NCBI RefSeq assembly: GCF_014648995.1
Contig: NZ_BMSE01000010.1
Span: 1-64,000 of the forward strand
DNA length: 64,000 bases
DNA from: Streptomyces massasporeus
GTDB taxonomy: Bacteria > Actinomycetota > Actinomycetes > Streptomycetales > Streptomycetaceae
Direction: 5' to 3'
Below, piece by piece: positions 41,031 to 49,309 of this stretch. A program made the position numbers and the translations under genes. Numbering within the stretch: the stretch's first letter is position 1; the number at the start of each line of letters is the position of its first letter. The notes under the pieces are model-generated. The model was not told where the DNA came from and ran no database searches. It worked only from the letters and a program-made list of their open reading frames with translations.

Positions 41031-41209
41031 ATGGAGTCGGGAGCGGACTCGGGTGCGGGCATGGAGGGCGGAGCGGGTGCCGACTCGAACGGGGAGTTCC
41101 TGCGGTGCTGCGGACGGCAGATGAAGCTGCTGCGGGAGGCCGCGGGGCTGACGCAGACGCAGTTGGGCGAGCGGGCCGGGTACGGCGAGGCGCAGATCGC
41201 GACGGTGGT
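41031..41209 (+). pseudogene. Truncated XRE-family regulator
   Basis: ATG at 41031 after GAGGGGAC. An acidic N-terminus, then FLRCCGRQMKLLREAAGLTQ and TQLGERAGYGEAQIATV: the first two-thirds of an XRE helix-turn-helix as found in about 280-residue Streptomyces regulators. The match stops where EQGRRIP would follow. The sequence then runs directly into the 3' end of the convergent lipoprotein gene, whose stop codon is within a few bases of the break. About 220 residues are missing. Confidence 0.75.
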
Positions 41210-41211
41210 CG

Positions 41212-41688
41212 TCAGGAACGCGGCTTGTCGGTCGCGGCGGATTCCTTGCCCGGCTCGGCGGGCTGGTCGGTGAAGACCGTCAGGTGCCAGGTTCCCTTCT
41301 CCCGCGTGACGGTGAAGGTGTCCTGCAGGGGCTTGCCCTTCTTGCCCTCGGCGAGAAGGCGGGCCGAGCCGACGTCCGGGCCCATGTCGTGCTGGACCCG
41401 CACGTCCTTGATCTTCCAACCGCGTCCGCCCCGGTCGGCGAGGATCCGCTCGGCCTCCTGCCGGGACCATCCCTCGTCCTCGACGCCTCCGACCGAGATC
41501 AGCCCGGCGGCGTTGCGGGAGTTGAGGGCCTGGACATAGGCCTCGACGGCATCGCGGGCCCCGTCGGAGGATGCCGATGCCGAAGACGAGGGTGCCGAGA
41601 CCGTGGGCGGGGCTTCATCGTCCTGGGACGAACAGCCGGATGCGACAACCAGAGCGGCCGCCACGGCCAAGAGGCGTCGACGTTGCAC
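41212..41688 (-). CDS. Small lipoprotein, NTF2-like layout
   Basis: 158 residues, GTG start. Lipobox VASGCSS at about residue 20, a Ser/Ala/Pro linker, then an alpha/beta domain starting DAVEAYVQALNSRNAAGLIS, the usual opening of NTF2/SnoaL-like domains on lipoproteins. It is downstream of, and on the same strand as, the amidase gene, so probably co-transcribed with it. Confidence 0.82.
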   Translation of the reverse strand: MQRRRLLAVAAALVVASGCSSQDDEAPPTVSAPSSSASASSDGARDAVEAYVQALNSRNAAGLISVGGVEDEGWSRQEAERILADRGGRGWKIKDVRVQHDMGPDVGSARLLAEGKKGKPLQDTFTVTREKGTWHLTVFTDQPAEPGKESAATDKPRS

Positions 41689-41727
41689 AGCACACTCCTG
41701 TATTCCGGTGAGGGGACGGGCAACCTG

Positions 41728-42906
41728 TCAGGTGCGGTGCGCATACCACCAGGCGCGGGGGTAGTCGGAGAGGATCTTCTTCAGGCTTTTGTTGTGGGTG
41801 TCGCCGGTGTGGTAGGTCAGATACGGCGTACCGCGGTACTTCTTCGTGACGATCATGGTGTGATCGATGTTGTTGTTGCGGTTGAAGTCGGCCTGGAGAA
41901 CGTCGGCCGAGGCCAGTTTCCACACGTTGCTGAGAATCTTGGTCCGCTTCGAGTGCTTCTTCGCGAACCAGTACCAGTTCTCGGCCCCGGCCCACGTGTA
42001 GCTGGTCGTGAACTTCGTCGGCCCGTAGAACCAGTACTTGTTGCTCGTCCGCTGGATGATGGCGCCACCCTTGGGCCCCCAGCCGCCGGCCAGCGTCGCC
42101 TGGGAGATGAAGTTGGTGCAGTCGTTGCCGTACGTGCGGTAGGCGTCGTTGTGGTTGTTCCAGTACTTGTTGGCGTAGGACACCATCTTGCCGTAGTTGT
42201 AGTTCGCCGAAACCGTGGGTTTGACGTGGCCGACGCTGCTGGCGAGCAGCGGTTCGACGTCAGCCCCGGCGTCCTTGCTCCCTTCGGCCTCGTCCGGCGT
42301 GCCGCCCCCGTCGTCGACGACGGGGTCGACGTCCACGTCGGCCACCTGGGTCGTCGCGGTCGGCCCGCCTTTCGCGTCGGCCTCGTCGGACGACAGCAGC
42401 CATGCGCCGTCGGGGCCCTGGGCGAACTGCACCGTGTGCGGGAGTGACAACTCCTCGTACTCCGGCGCGCCTTCCTCTACCTCCTGAGGTGTGAACGAGA
42501 GGTACAGGCGGGTGTGCTCGGTGAGTTGAAGCGTTGCCGACTGGCCGGTGACGGTCGCGGCGGTGACCTTCATGTCGACCTCCGCTCTTGTATAGCCGCC
42601 GTCGGCTTCCTCGTACCGTCGACCCTTTGCCACCAGGGCGGCGAACTCGTCCTGTACCTGGGCCGTCATGGAGCGAGTCGCCTGAACCTGCCCGCGAGCG
42701 GACTTCACCGCAGGACGGGCCGTTGTCAGCAGGTCGGCCCGCTGCTGAAGGTAGCCCTCGGCGAGCTGGGTGAGTTCGGCGGTGTCGGCGCTCGCCGACG
42801 GTGTCGTCGTGGGCGAGGGCGTCTGAGCGTGTGCCGGTGTGCCGATGAGCGTGAGTGTCGCCGTCATCGTGGTCGCTGCTGCGGCGATGACACGTCTGTG
42901 CCCCAC
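41728..42906 (-). CDS. Secreted protein with amidase-type domain
   Basis: 392 residues, GTG start. The signal peptide ends near AHAQ (residue 28). The middle is an Asp/Glu-rich extracellular region. The C-terminal about 165 residues are a domain of the putative amidase (Amidase_6) type: YANKYWNNHNDAYRTYGNDC, CTNFISQATLAGGW and the HTMIVTKKYRG segment supply the Cys, His and Asp/Asn positions of a papain-like fold. It may hydrolyse peptidoglycan. This part uses more A/T-containing codons (Asn, Lys, Tyr) than its neighbours. Confidence 0.85.
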   Translation of the reverse strand: MGHRRVIAAAATTMTATLTLIGTPAHAQTPSPTTTPSASADTAELTQLAEGYLQQRADLLTTARPAVKSARGQVQATRSMTAQVQDEFAALVAKGRRYEEADGGYTRAEVDMKVTAATVTGQSATLQLTEHTRLYLSFTPQEVEEGAPEYEELSLPHTVQFAQGPDGAWLLSSDEADAKGGPTATTQVADVDVDPVVDDGGGTPDEAEGSKDAGADVEPLLASSVGHVKPTVSANYNYGKMVSYANKYWNNHNDAYRTYGNDCTNFISQATLAGGWGPKGGAIIQRTSNKYWFYGPTKFTTSYTWAGAENWYWFAKKHSKRTKILSNVWKLASADVLQADFNRNNNIDHTMIVTKKYRGTPYLTYHTGDTHNKSLKKILSDYPRAWWYAHRT

Positions 42907-43387
42907 TAAGGGTGCTGCGCGGCATCGAGAACCCAGGGGATGAGAGAAGCATCAGCCCGAAGCGCCCTGCTGGTGGAGGCCCCACGACACCGACACCATC
43001 AGTTCCCGGCCGCCACTACCCAGAGGTTGGTGCGGTTCCGGTCGTCAGGTGCAGGGGTGCCGCTACCCACCGGATACGGGCCGGTCGGGTACGGCAGTTC
43101 CGGCACGCCCGCGTGGACGGACCGGGTGAGGCCCGGTCGTCGGCGGCCGGTCGCGCACTCAGGAGACTAGGGGCGGGGTGATGGTGAGCAGGGTGGCCAC
43201 TGCTTCCGGCTGGCCTCGTGCACCTGGGTATCGCGGAGGTCGTCAAGACGTGCAGAAGCAAGGGCGGTCGTCCGTCGGCGCCGACTTTGCACAGGCACCA
43301 CGACCTGGAGATGGAACGCCGCACACCGAGTCCCCGGCGTGCGTGCCATCGTCAGCCGTATCGCCCGGCCGAAGGAGCGCCGCAGGG
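42907..43387. other. Gene-free gap of about 480 bases
   Basis: I find no reading frame with both a ribosome site and convincing codon bias, no tRNA, and no clear repeat. It should contain the promoter of the amidase gene near 42907-43000; no consensus elements stand out. It ends the accessory stretch. Confidence 0.5.
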
Positions 43388-44095
43388 TCAGAGCTCCGTG
43401 GGCTCCAGCGCCCCCAGCTGCTGCATCAGCCCCAGCCGGTCGTACTGCCACCAGCCCTCGGCGATCTTCCCGTCCGGCGTGCAGCGGTGCACGGTCGTCC
43501 CGGTCATGGTGACCTCCTGACCGGTCGGCGGGATCCCGAGGAAGTCGCCGGTGTGGCGCCCGTGGAACGTCCACCGGGTGCAGACCCGGTCGCCCTGCGC
43601 CATCTGGTCCTCGATGGTGAACGAGAAGTCGAACCCGCCCCGCCACACCTCCACCTCGCGCCGGACCGCGTCCAGCCCGATCACGTCCTGCACATTGGCG
43701 GGATCGTGGTCGTGGTAGTCCTCGATGAACACGTCGTTCATCGGCGGCGCGTCCCCCTGCCCGGGCGCGAGCTCGAAGAACCTGCGCGCGGTGGCCGCGT
43801 ACAGCTGCTCGTCCCGCACCACGTCCAGGTCCGTGAAGGTCGGCGTCTCCTCGCAGAGCGCCACCATGTCCTGGAAGATCCGGTCGGTCTCCGGCAGCCC
43901 GGAGTTGCGCATCGCCTCCTCGTACGAGGGGAACTCCACGATCTCCACGATGTGGGAGGAGTCGGCCCGGTCCTTCGCCACCACACTGTGCGACGCGGTC
44001 CGCTTCCCCTTGGTCTGCTCGACCCACCGGTCCATCAGCCGGTTCATCTCGTCGAGCCGGCTGGTCCTGCATTCGATGAGCTGTACGAAGGTCAT
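43388..44095 (-). CDS. SnoaL-like protein with N-terminal ABM-like domain
   Basis: 235 residues. The first about 95 residues (MTFVQLIECRTSRLDEMNRL, HIVEIVEFPSYEEAM) resemble a dimeric alpha/beta barrel. The second half (FIEDYHDHDPANVQDVIG to WWQYDRLGLMQQLGAL) is a SnoaL/ester-cyclase-like fold with TRWTFHGRHTGDFLGIPPTG. Such proteins bind or isomerise small hydrophobic molecules; the substrate is unknown. Transcribed alone. Confidence 0.85.
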   Translation of the reverse strand: MTFVQLIECRTSRLDEMNRLMDRWVEQTKGKRTASHSVVAKDRADSSHIVEIVEFPSYEEAMRNSGLPETDRIFQDMVALCEETPTFTDLDVVRDEQLYAATARRFFELAPGQGDAPPMNDVFIEDYHDHDPANVQDVIGLDAVRREVEVWRGGFDFSFTIEDQMAQGDRVCTRWTFHGRHTGDFLGIPPTGQEVTMTGTTVHRCTPDGKIAEGWWQYDRLGLMQQLGALEPTEL

Positions 44096-44206
44096 GGCCT
44101 CGCCTCCGGCCCCCCTGGGTCCGGCTGAACAGCTTCATTGTCCCAAGGGGAGTGCCCGGGTGCCTCCCGGCTCATGGCGGAAGAAGAGGAGCCGACCGGC
44201 GCGCGC

Positions 44207-44980
44207 CTACTGCGGCCCGTACTTCCGCCCGGTCCTGGAGGAAACGGCCCCCAGCATCCCCCGCGGCACCAGCTTCGCCGCCCCCATCAGCGCCTTGTAG
44301 CGCGGGTCCGGGATGGACAGCGTCCTGCCGCGCGCCAGATCGTGCAGCGCCGCCGCCACCAGCTTGTCCGCGTCGAGCCACATCCAGCCCGGGATGTTGT
44401 CGGTGCCCATCCCGGCCCGGTCGTGGAACTCGGTGCGCACGAACCCCGGGCACAGCGCCATCAGCCGTACGCCGCTGCCGGCCAGGTCGCGCGCCGCACC
44501 CTGGGTGAACTGCACGACCCAGGCCTTGGAGGCGCCGTAGGTTCCCCGGGGGACGAAGGCGGCCACCGACGCGACGTTGACCACGCCGCCCCGGCCCCGC
44601 TCGCGCATCGCCTCGGTCGCCGCCGACGTCAGCCGCAGCACCGCCTCGCAGTGCACCTTCAGCATCCGCAGCTCGTCGGCCATGGAGACGTCCAGGTAGC
44701 GGCCCTTGTTGCCGAATCCGGCATTGTTGATCAGGAGGTCGACGGGGTTCTTGCGGTCGCCGAGGCGTCCGGCCACCGCCTCGATCCCCTTGTCCTCGGC
44801 CAGGTCGGCCGTCAGAACCTCCGCCTCGATGCCGTGCCGGTCGTGCAGCTCGGTCGCCTGTTCCCGCAGCCGCTTGGTGTCGCGGGCCACCAGCACCAGG
44901 TTGTGCCCGTCCGCCGCCAGTCGCCGCGCGAACGCCGCTCCGATGCCTGCCGTCGATCCCGTAATCAGAGCCGTTGTCAT
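44207..44980 (-). CDS. Short-chain dehydrogenase/reductase
   Basis: 257 residues. The cofactor motif TGSTAGIG is at residues 8-15, NNAG (LLINNAGFGNKG) and the catalytic serine in VNVASVAAF and Y-x3-K in YGASK are intact. The nucleotide-binding arginine in LVARD suggests NADPH. CPGFVRTEFHDRAG is typical of the DltE-like SDR group. The substrate is not predictable. Confidence 0.93.
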   Translation of the reverse strand: MTTALITGSTAGIGAAFARRLAADGHNLVLVARDTKRLREQATELHDRHGIEAEVLTADLAEDKGIEAVAGRLGDRKNPVDLLINNAGFGNKGRYLDVSMADELRMLKVHCEAVLRLTSAATEAMRERGRGGVVNVASVAAFVPRGTYGASKAWVVQFTQGAARDLAGSGVRLMALCPGFVRTEFHDRAGMGTDNIPGWMWLDADKLVAAALHDLARGRTLSIPDPRYKALMGAAKLVPRGMLGAVSSRTGRKYGPQ

Positions 44981-45074
44981 GGCAGAAGGTTAGTGACCTG
45001 GACCGGGTGCATCCGCTTCCCCGTGGGGCCGTCCGTGGTGAAGGGTCGGTGGAGACAGGCGTGGTGAGCGGCCG

Positions 45075-45743
45075 TCAGGACCCGTACTTCTCCTTGTACT
45101 CCCGCGCCGTGCGCAACAACTCCGGGTGCAGGGCCTCGCCCGCGGCCAGCAGCCGCGGCAGCAGCGTCCGCTCGGTCGTCACCGCCCGGAACTGCAGGGC
45201 GACGGTCACGTCGTGGCCGGGCCGGTGCACGATCTCGACGGCATTGCCCGCGCGGATCTCCCCGGGCACGATCACCCGCAGATACGCCCCCGGCGCCCCT
45301 CGCTGCGTGAACCGCTTCACCCAGCCCTTCTCGTCCAGGTGGCCCTGGAACGTGCGGCACGGGATCCGCCCGGAGGTGATCTCCAGCACCACCTCGGGCC
45401 CGACCCGCCAGCGCTCGCCGATCAGGGCACCGGACACGTCCAGTCCGCTGGTCGTGAGGTTCTCGCCGAACGCGCCGTCGGCCAGCGTCCGGCCCAGCTC
45501 GCGCTCCCACTCGTCCATGTCCTCGCGGGCCATGGCGTACACCGCCTGGTCGTCGCCGCCGTGGTGCTCCAGCTTGCACACCGCGTCGCCGGCCAGCCCG
45601 CTCCCGCCGATCCCCTTGGGCCCGGGCGCGGACACCCGCACCGGCCCGTCCACCGGCCGCTTGTCGATCCCGGTCACGCCTCCGGGGGCGTCCGCGTACG
45701 GCGCGGCCTCGGCACGGCCCAGATTCACAGACAAAAGCTTCAT
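45075..45743 (-). CDS. MOSC domain protein
   Basis: 222 residues from the ATG at 45743. It begins MKLLSVNLGRAEAAPYADAP and contains KLEHHGGDDQAVYAMAREDM and GENLTTSGLDVSGALIGERW, the YiiM-like MOSC signatures; the sulfur-carrying cysteine is in RIPCRTFQGHL. YiiM-type proteins reduce N-hydroxylated compounds or act in molybdenum-cofactor chemistry. It is divergent from the LysR regulator, which may control it. Confidence 0.92.
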   Translation of the reverse strand: MKLLSVNLGRAEAAPYADAPGGVTGIDKRPVDGPVRVSAPGPKGIGGSGLAGDAVCKLEHHGGDDQAVYAMAREDMDEWERELGRTLADGAFGENLTTSGLDVSGALIGERWRVGPEVVLEITSGRIPCRTFQGHLDEKGWVKRFTQRGAPGAYLRVIVPGEIRAGNAVEIVHRPGHDVTVALQFRAVTTERTLLPRLLAAGEALHPELLRTAREYKEKYGS

Positions 45744-45824
45744 GCATCGCACGGTAAGCGACCCCACCCCAAAGCGTCGACGCATTATTCGCATCGCCTT
45801 CAAAGGGTCGCTTATCCTCGAAGG

Positions 45825-46724
45825 GTGATCGAAGCTCGTCATCTCCGCGTTCTGCGCGCCGTCGCGACCACCGGCTCCTTCTCCGCCGCGGGCCGTGAGC
45901 TGGGCTGCACCCAGCCCGCCGTCAGCCAGCAGATGAAGGCCCTGGAGACCTCCGTCGGCACACCGCTGCTGATCCGCACGGGACGCGAGATGCGCCTGAC
46001 CCAGGCCGGCGAGGCCCTGGTGCGGCACGCCTCCGGGATCCTCGCCGGGCTCACGGCCGCGGAGGAGGAGGTCGCCGCCATCGCCGGGCTGCGCGCGGGC
46101 CGGGTCCGGCTCGTCTCCTTTCCCAGCGGCAGCTCCACCCTCGTCCCCACGGCCCTCGCCGCGCTGCGCGCGGCGCACCCCGGCACCCGCGTCTCCCTGG
46201 AGGAGGCCGAGCCCCCCGCCTCCGTGGGCCTGCTGCGCGAGGGCGACTGCGACGTGGCGCTCGCCTTCCGCTACGAGGGGGCGGCGGGCGCGGAGGAGTG
46301 GGACGACCTCGTCGTACGGCCGCTGCTGTCGGACCGGCTCGTCGCGCTCGTGCCGGAGCGGCACCGGCTCGCGGGCGCGGCGTCCGTCGACATCGGCGAG
46401 CTCACCGAGGAGCCGTGGATCGCGGGCTGCCCGCGCTGCCGCGGACAGCTGATCGAGGTGTGCGCGGCGGCCGGCTTCACCCCGCGCATCGACTTCGCCA
46501 CCGACGACTATCCGGCGGTGGTCGGCCTGGTCGGCGCCGGCCTCGGCGTCGCCGTGCTGCCCCAGCTGGCCGTCGAGTCGGTACGGCCCCGGGGGGTGCG
46601 CACCGTGCGGCTCGAACCGGCGGTGCGGCGGGAGATCGTCGCGCTCACGCTGCCCGACCTCGCGCAGGTCCCGGCGGTGGCCGCGACGCTCGACCAGCTG
46701 GCCCGGGCCGCCCGCCGGCAGTAG
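45825..46724 (+). CDS. LysR-family transcriptional regulator
   Basis: 299 residues, GTG start. The N-terminal winged HTH is LRAVATTGSFSAAGRELGCT then QPAVSQQMKALE, the LysR signature. The effector domain is about 90-295 (RLVSFPSGSSTLVPTALAAL; GLVGAGLGVAVLPQLAVESV). Divergent from the MOSC gene with an 81-base shared promoter region containing two direct CTTCAAAGGG/CCTCGAAGGG-like repeats. Confidence 0.93.
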   Translation: MIEARHLRVLRAVATTGSFSAAGRELGCTQPAVSQQMKALETSVGTPLLIRTGREMRLTQAGEALVRHASGILAGLTAAEEEVAAIAGLRAGRVRLVSFPSGSSTLVPTALAALRAAHPGTRVSLEEAEPPASVGLLREGDCDVALAFRYEGAAGAEEWDDLVVRPLLSDRLVALVPERHRLAGAASVDIGELTEEPWIAGCPRCRGQLIEVCAAAGFTPRIDFATDDYPAVVGLVGAGLGVAVLPQLAVESVRPRGVRTVRLEPAVRREIVALTLPDLAQVPAVAATLDQLARAARRQ

Positions 46725-46786
46725 CGGCCCACCCGCGTCAAAAACCAACGGCACGCGTGCGCGTGCCCGTTCGAAGAAACGTTCCT

Positions 46787-47116
46787 TCAGTGGTTCGGGG
46801 TGGTGTGCCCGCCCGATGCCGACGCCGACACCAGCCGGTTGCGCGCCCGCCCCATCAGCTCTTCGCGCTCGTCCTCGGTCAGCCCGCCCCACACGCCGTA
46901 CGGCTCACGCACCGCCAGGGCGTGGGCAGCGCACTCCGCGCGTACCGGGCACCTCATGCAGACCTCTTTGGCCGAGTTCTCACGAGCGCTCCTCGCTGCA
47001 CCGCGCTCGCCCTCCGGATGGAAGAACAGCGAGCTGTCCACCCCGCGACAGGCAGCCAGCAGCTGCCAGTCCCACAGGTCCGCGTTCGGTCCGGGAAGGC
47101 GGGAGAAATCTGCCAT
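46787..47116 (-). CDS. whiD: WhiB-like protein WhiD
   Basis: 109 residues. Four cysteines at 23, 53, 56 and 62 (AACRG, EVCMRCPVRAEC) are the [4Fe-4S] ligands and sit at the positions known for WhiD. The turn GVWGGLTEDERE is the WhiB-family G[VI]WGG motif. WhiD is needed late in Streptomyces sporulation, for spore septation and wall maturation. Its position divergent from bldM is the known chromosomal order and separates it from other Wbl proteins. Confidence 0.93.
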   Translation of the reverse strand: MADFSRLPGPNADLWDWQLLAACRGVDSSLFFHPEGERGAARSARENSAKEVCMRCPVRAECAAHALAVREPYGVWGGLTEDEREELMGRARNRLVSASASGGHTTPNH

Positions 47117-47496
47117 TACGTGACCCCTTGTAGCCGTTCTGGGCGGATCCGGTGTCTACGACCGTACAACTACGATCTAAGGAGATGAAAATATGACTCA
47201 TTGCGAATCTAGCTCCAGACACTGGCAAAGCGGAAGAAATGGGTCTGAATGGGGCATAGGTTGTGATGAAAGTTCGAGGGTCTGCTGCGCATATCTGCAC
47301 CGTGTCCGCCCCCTCACGTAGAGTGCCGAAGATGGCAGCCACCCCCGTAACTCTTTCGAGTGACCGTCGTTGAGAGTGCGAGGCGGTTGAAGGAACAAGT
47401 GCTCGGGCGGGCGTCCGAGACGGTCGACCGCACAGGTGACGATTTCGTACCAGCCTGGAGGCTCAAGGTGACGTGCATCAGCTGCGGAGGGCGGTC
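47117..47496. promoter_or_regulatory. whiD-bldM divergent regulatory region
   Basis: About 380 bases without a gene. The part nearest whiD (about 47150-47290) is strikingly AT-richer than the genome, for example GATCTAAGGAGATGAAAATA. The bldM side holds the sigma-BldN promoter listed separately. Confidence 0.7.
47346..47373 (+). promoter_or_regulatory. Sigma-BldN promoter of bldM
   Basis: CGTAAC, a 16-base spacer and CGTTGA: a perfect match to the consensus known for the developmental ECF sigma factor BldN, which transcribes bldM. It lies 124 bases upstream of the bldM start codon. Confidence 0.88.
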
Positions 47497-48108
47497 ATGA
47501 CATCCGTCCTCGTCTGCGACGACTCCCCGCTTGCCCGAGAGGCGCTCCGTCGTGCGGTCGCGACCGTGCCCGGCGTAGAGCGCGTGACGACGGCGGCCAA
47601 CGGCGAGGAAGTCCTCCGCCGCTGGGGGGCCGACCGCTCGGACCTGATTCTGATGGACGTACGCATGCCCGGACTGGGCGGCGTCGAGACGGTCCGGCGG
47701 CTGCTGTCCGCCGACCCCGGTGCGCGCATCATCATGCTCACCGTCGCCGAGGACCTGGACGGCGTGGCCCTCGCGGTCGCCGCCGGTGCCCGCGGCTATC
47801 TGCACAAGGACGCCTCCCGCGCGGAACTGCGCGCGACGGTGACCCAGGCCCTGGCCGACCCGACCTGGCGGCTCGCCCCGCGCCGGCTGCGCTCCGCCGA
47901 GATGGGCGCGGCGCCCACGCTCACGGCGCGTGAGATCCAGGTCCTCGAAGGCATGAGCCACGGCCGCTCGAACGCCGAGATCGGCCGCGAGCTGTTCCTC
48001 TCCGAGGACACCGTCAAGACGCACGCCCGGCGCCTGTTCAAGAAGCTGGGCGCCTCGGACCGGGCCCACGCCGTGGCGCTCGGCTTCCGGTGGGGACTGG
48101 TGCGCTAG
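47497..48108 (+). CDS. bldM: Orphan response regulator BldM
   Basis: 203 residues from the ATG at 47497, with GGAGG just upstream. The receiver domain has DD at 8-9 and the phospho-acceptor-position D54 (LILMDVRMPG). The C-terminal LuxR-type HTH is LTAREIQVLEGMSHGRSNAE and TVKTHARRLFKKLGASDRAH. No sensor kinase is adjacent. BldM is required for aerial hyphae, acts alone and with WhiI, and is not known to be phosphorylated in the usual way. Length and position between whiD and the sigma gene match the known locus. Confidence 0.95.
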   Translation: MTSVLVCDDSPLAREALRRAVATVPGVERVTTAANGEEVLRRWGADRSDLILMDVRMPGLGGVETVRRLLSADPGARIIMLTVAEDLDGVALAVAAGARGYLHKDASRAELRATVTQALADPTWRLAPRRLRSAEMGAAPTLTAREIQVLEGMSHGRSNAEIGRELFLSEDTVKTHARRLFKKLGASDRAHAVALGFRWGLVR

Positions 48109-48165
48109 GGCCTGTCCTTCGGATCGGGTCGGCTCCGACGCGCGGCCTGCGGCGAGGGTCGGAGA

Positions 48166-48189
48166 GCGGGGGCACGCGGATGCCCCCGC
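48166..48189. terminator. Hairpin after bldM
   Basis: A 9-base perfect stem (GCGGGGGCA and its complement) with a 6-base loop, 57 bases after the stop. The rest of the about 370-base gap before the sigma gene is GC-rich; I see no gene in it. Confidence 0.6.
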
Positions 48190-48478
48190 GCGAGCCGTAC
48201 CCGCTCGGACCGGAGCCGGCGGCCGACGGCGACGCCGGCAGGGAGCCGCTCCCGCCCGGGCGAGGCCGAGGGCCCGGGAGGGCGAGGGCCGAGGTCCCCC
48301 GGATGATCCGAACGGCAGGTCCCAGCGGTCGTGGTGAGAGCAGGGAACACCAGGTGGGCGCGGGTGGGCCGGGGGTCCGCCGGAGGCCTGCTGCTCGTTT
48401 CGTCGCGGATGCCGCATCCTTGAGGGTGTGGAGTTCCTCGGGGACGAGTCGGTCGAGCGGAAGGGGAGGGCGCAGGGG

Positions 48479-49156
48479 ATGAGTGCCGGCGCACCTGCTC
48501 ATAACGCTTCGGTGCACAACAACGGGCGCGGTGACGCGGACCCTGCGGCCGCAAGGCACCATGGACCGATGCGCGACGACGAGGCGGCCCATGCCCAGGG
48601 CCCGATCGGGGCGCTCGTCCACCGCGCCGTCGACGGGGACGAGCAGGCGACGCACGACCTGCTCGCCCATGTCCACCCCCTGGCCCTGCGCTACTGCCGC
48701 ACCCGTCTGTCCCGTCTCCCGGGCGACGCCCGGCACTTCGTGGAGGACCTGGCGCAGGAGGTCTGCGTGGCGGTGCTCCTCGCGCTGCCCCGCTACCGGG
48801 ACACCGGGCGTCCCTTCGAGGCGTTCGTCTTCGCCATCGCCGCGCACAAGGTCGCCGACCTCCAGCGCGCGGCGATGCGGCACCCCGGTTCGACGGCCGT
48901 GCCCTCCGACGAGATGCCCGAGCGCCCCGACGACTCCCTGGGCCCGGAGGAGCGCGCCCTGCTCAGCAGCGACGCGGAATGGGCCAAGAAACTCCTGGCC
49001 AACCTCCCCGAGAACCAGCGGGAGCTGCTGCTGCTGCGGATCGCGGTGGGGCTCACGGCCGAGGAGACCGGTCAGATGTTGGGAATGTCACCCGGTGCGG
49101 TCCGGGTGGCTCAGCACAGGGCGCTGAGCCGGCTGCGGGCGCTGGCCGAGCAGTAG
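48479..49156 (+). CDS. shbA: ECF sigma factor, probably ShbA
   Basis: 225 residues from the ATG at 48479 (ATG at 48569 would also give a full domain). Region 2 is ALVHRAVDGDEQATHDLLAH through HFVEDLAQEVCVAVLLALPR and AFVFAIAAHKVADLQRA. Region 4 is LPENQRELLLLRIAVGLTAE with MSPGAVRVAQHRALSRLR. The position between bldM and guaB is that of ShbA, the sigma factor reported to transcribe hrdB, the principal sigma gene of Streptomyces. I assign the name mainly from synteny. Confidence 0.8.
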   Translation: MSAGAPAHNASVHNNGRGDADPAAARHHGPMRDDEAAHAQGPIGALVHRAVDGDEQATHDLLAHVHPLALRYCRTRLSRLPGDARHFVEDLAQEVCVAVLLALPRYRDTGRPFEAFVFAIAAHKVADLQRAAMRHPGSTAVPSDEMPERPDDSLGPEERALLSSDAEWAKKLLANLPENQRELLLLRIAVGLTAEETGQMLGMSPGAVRVAQHRALSRLRALAEQ

Positions 49157-49309
49157 CCCTGCTTGAAGAACCCCACAGTTGAACAGGCGGTGCGCCGCTT
49201 CCGTACGAACATACGAAGCCCGGAGCCGGGCGGAACCGTGGAATGAGACAGCCGCGCTTCCCGTTAGCATGGACATCCGCACCGATCAAGGCCATTTGGG
49301 GAAGGTGTC

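Noticed and set aside
42907..43387. Possible small genes in the 480-base gap
   Set aside because: Frames of about 100 codons exist on both strands but lack ribosome sites and have unfavourable codon positions.
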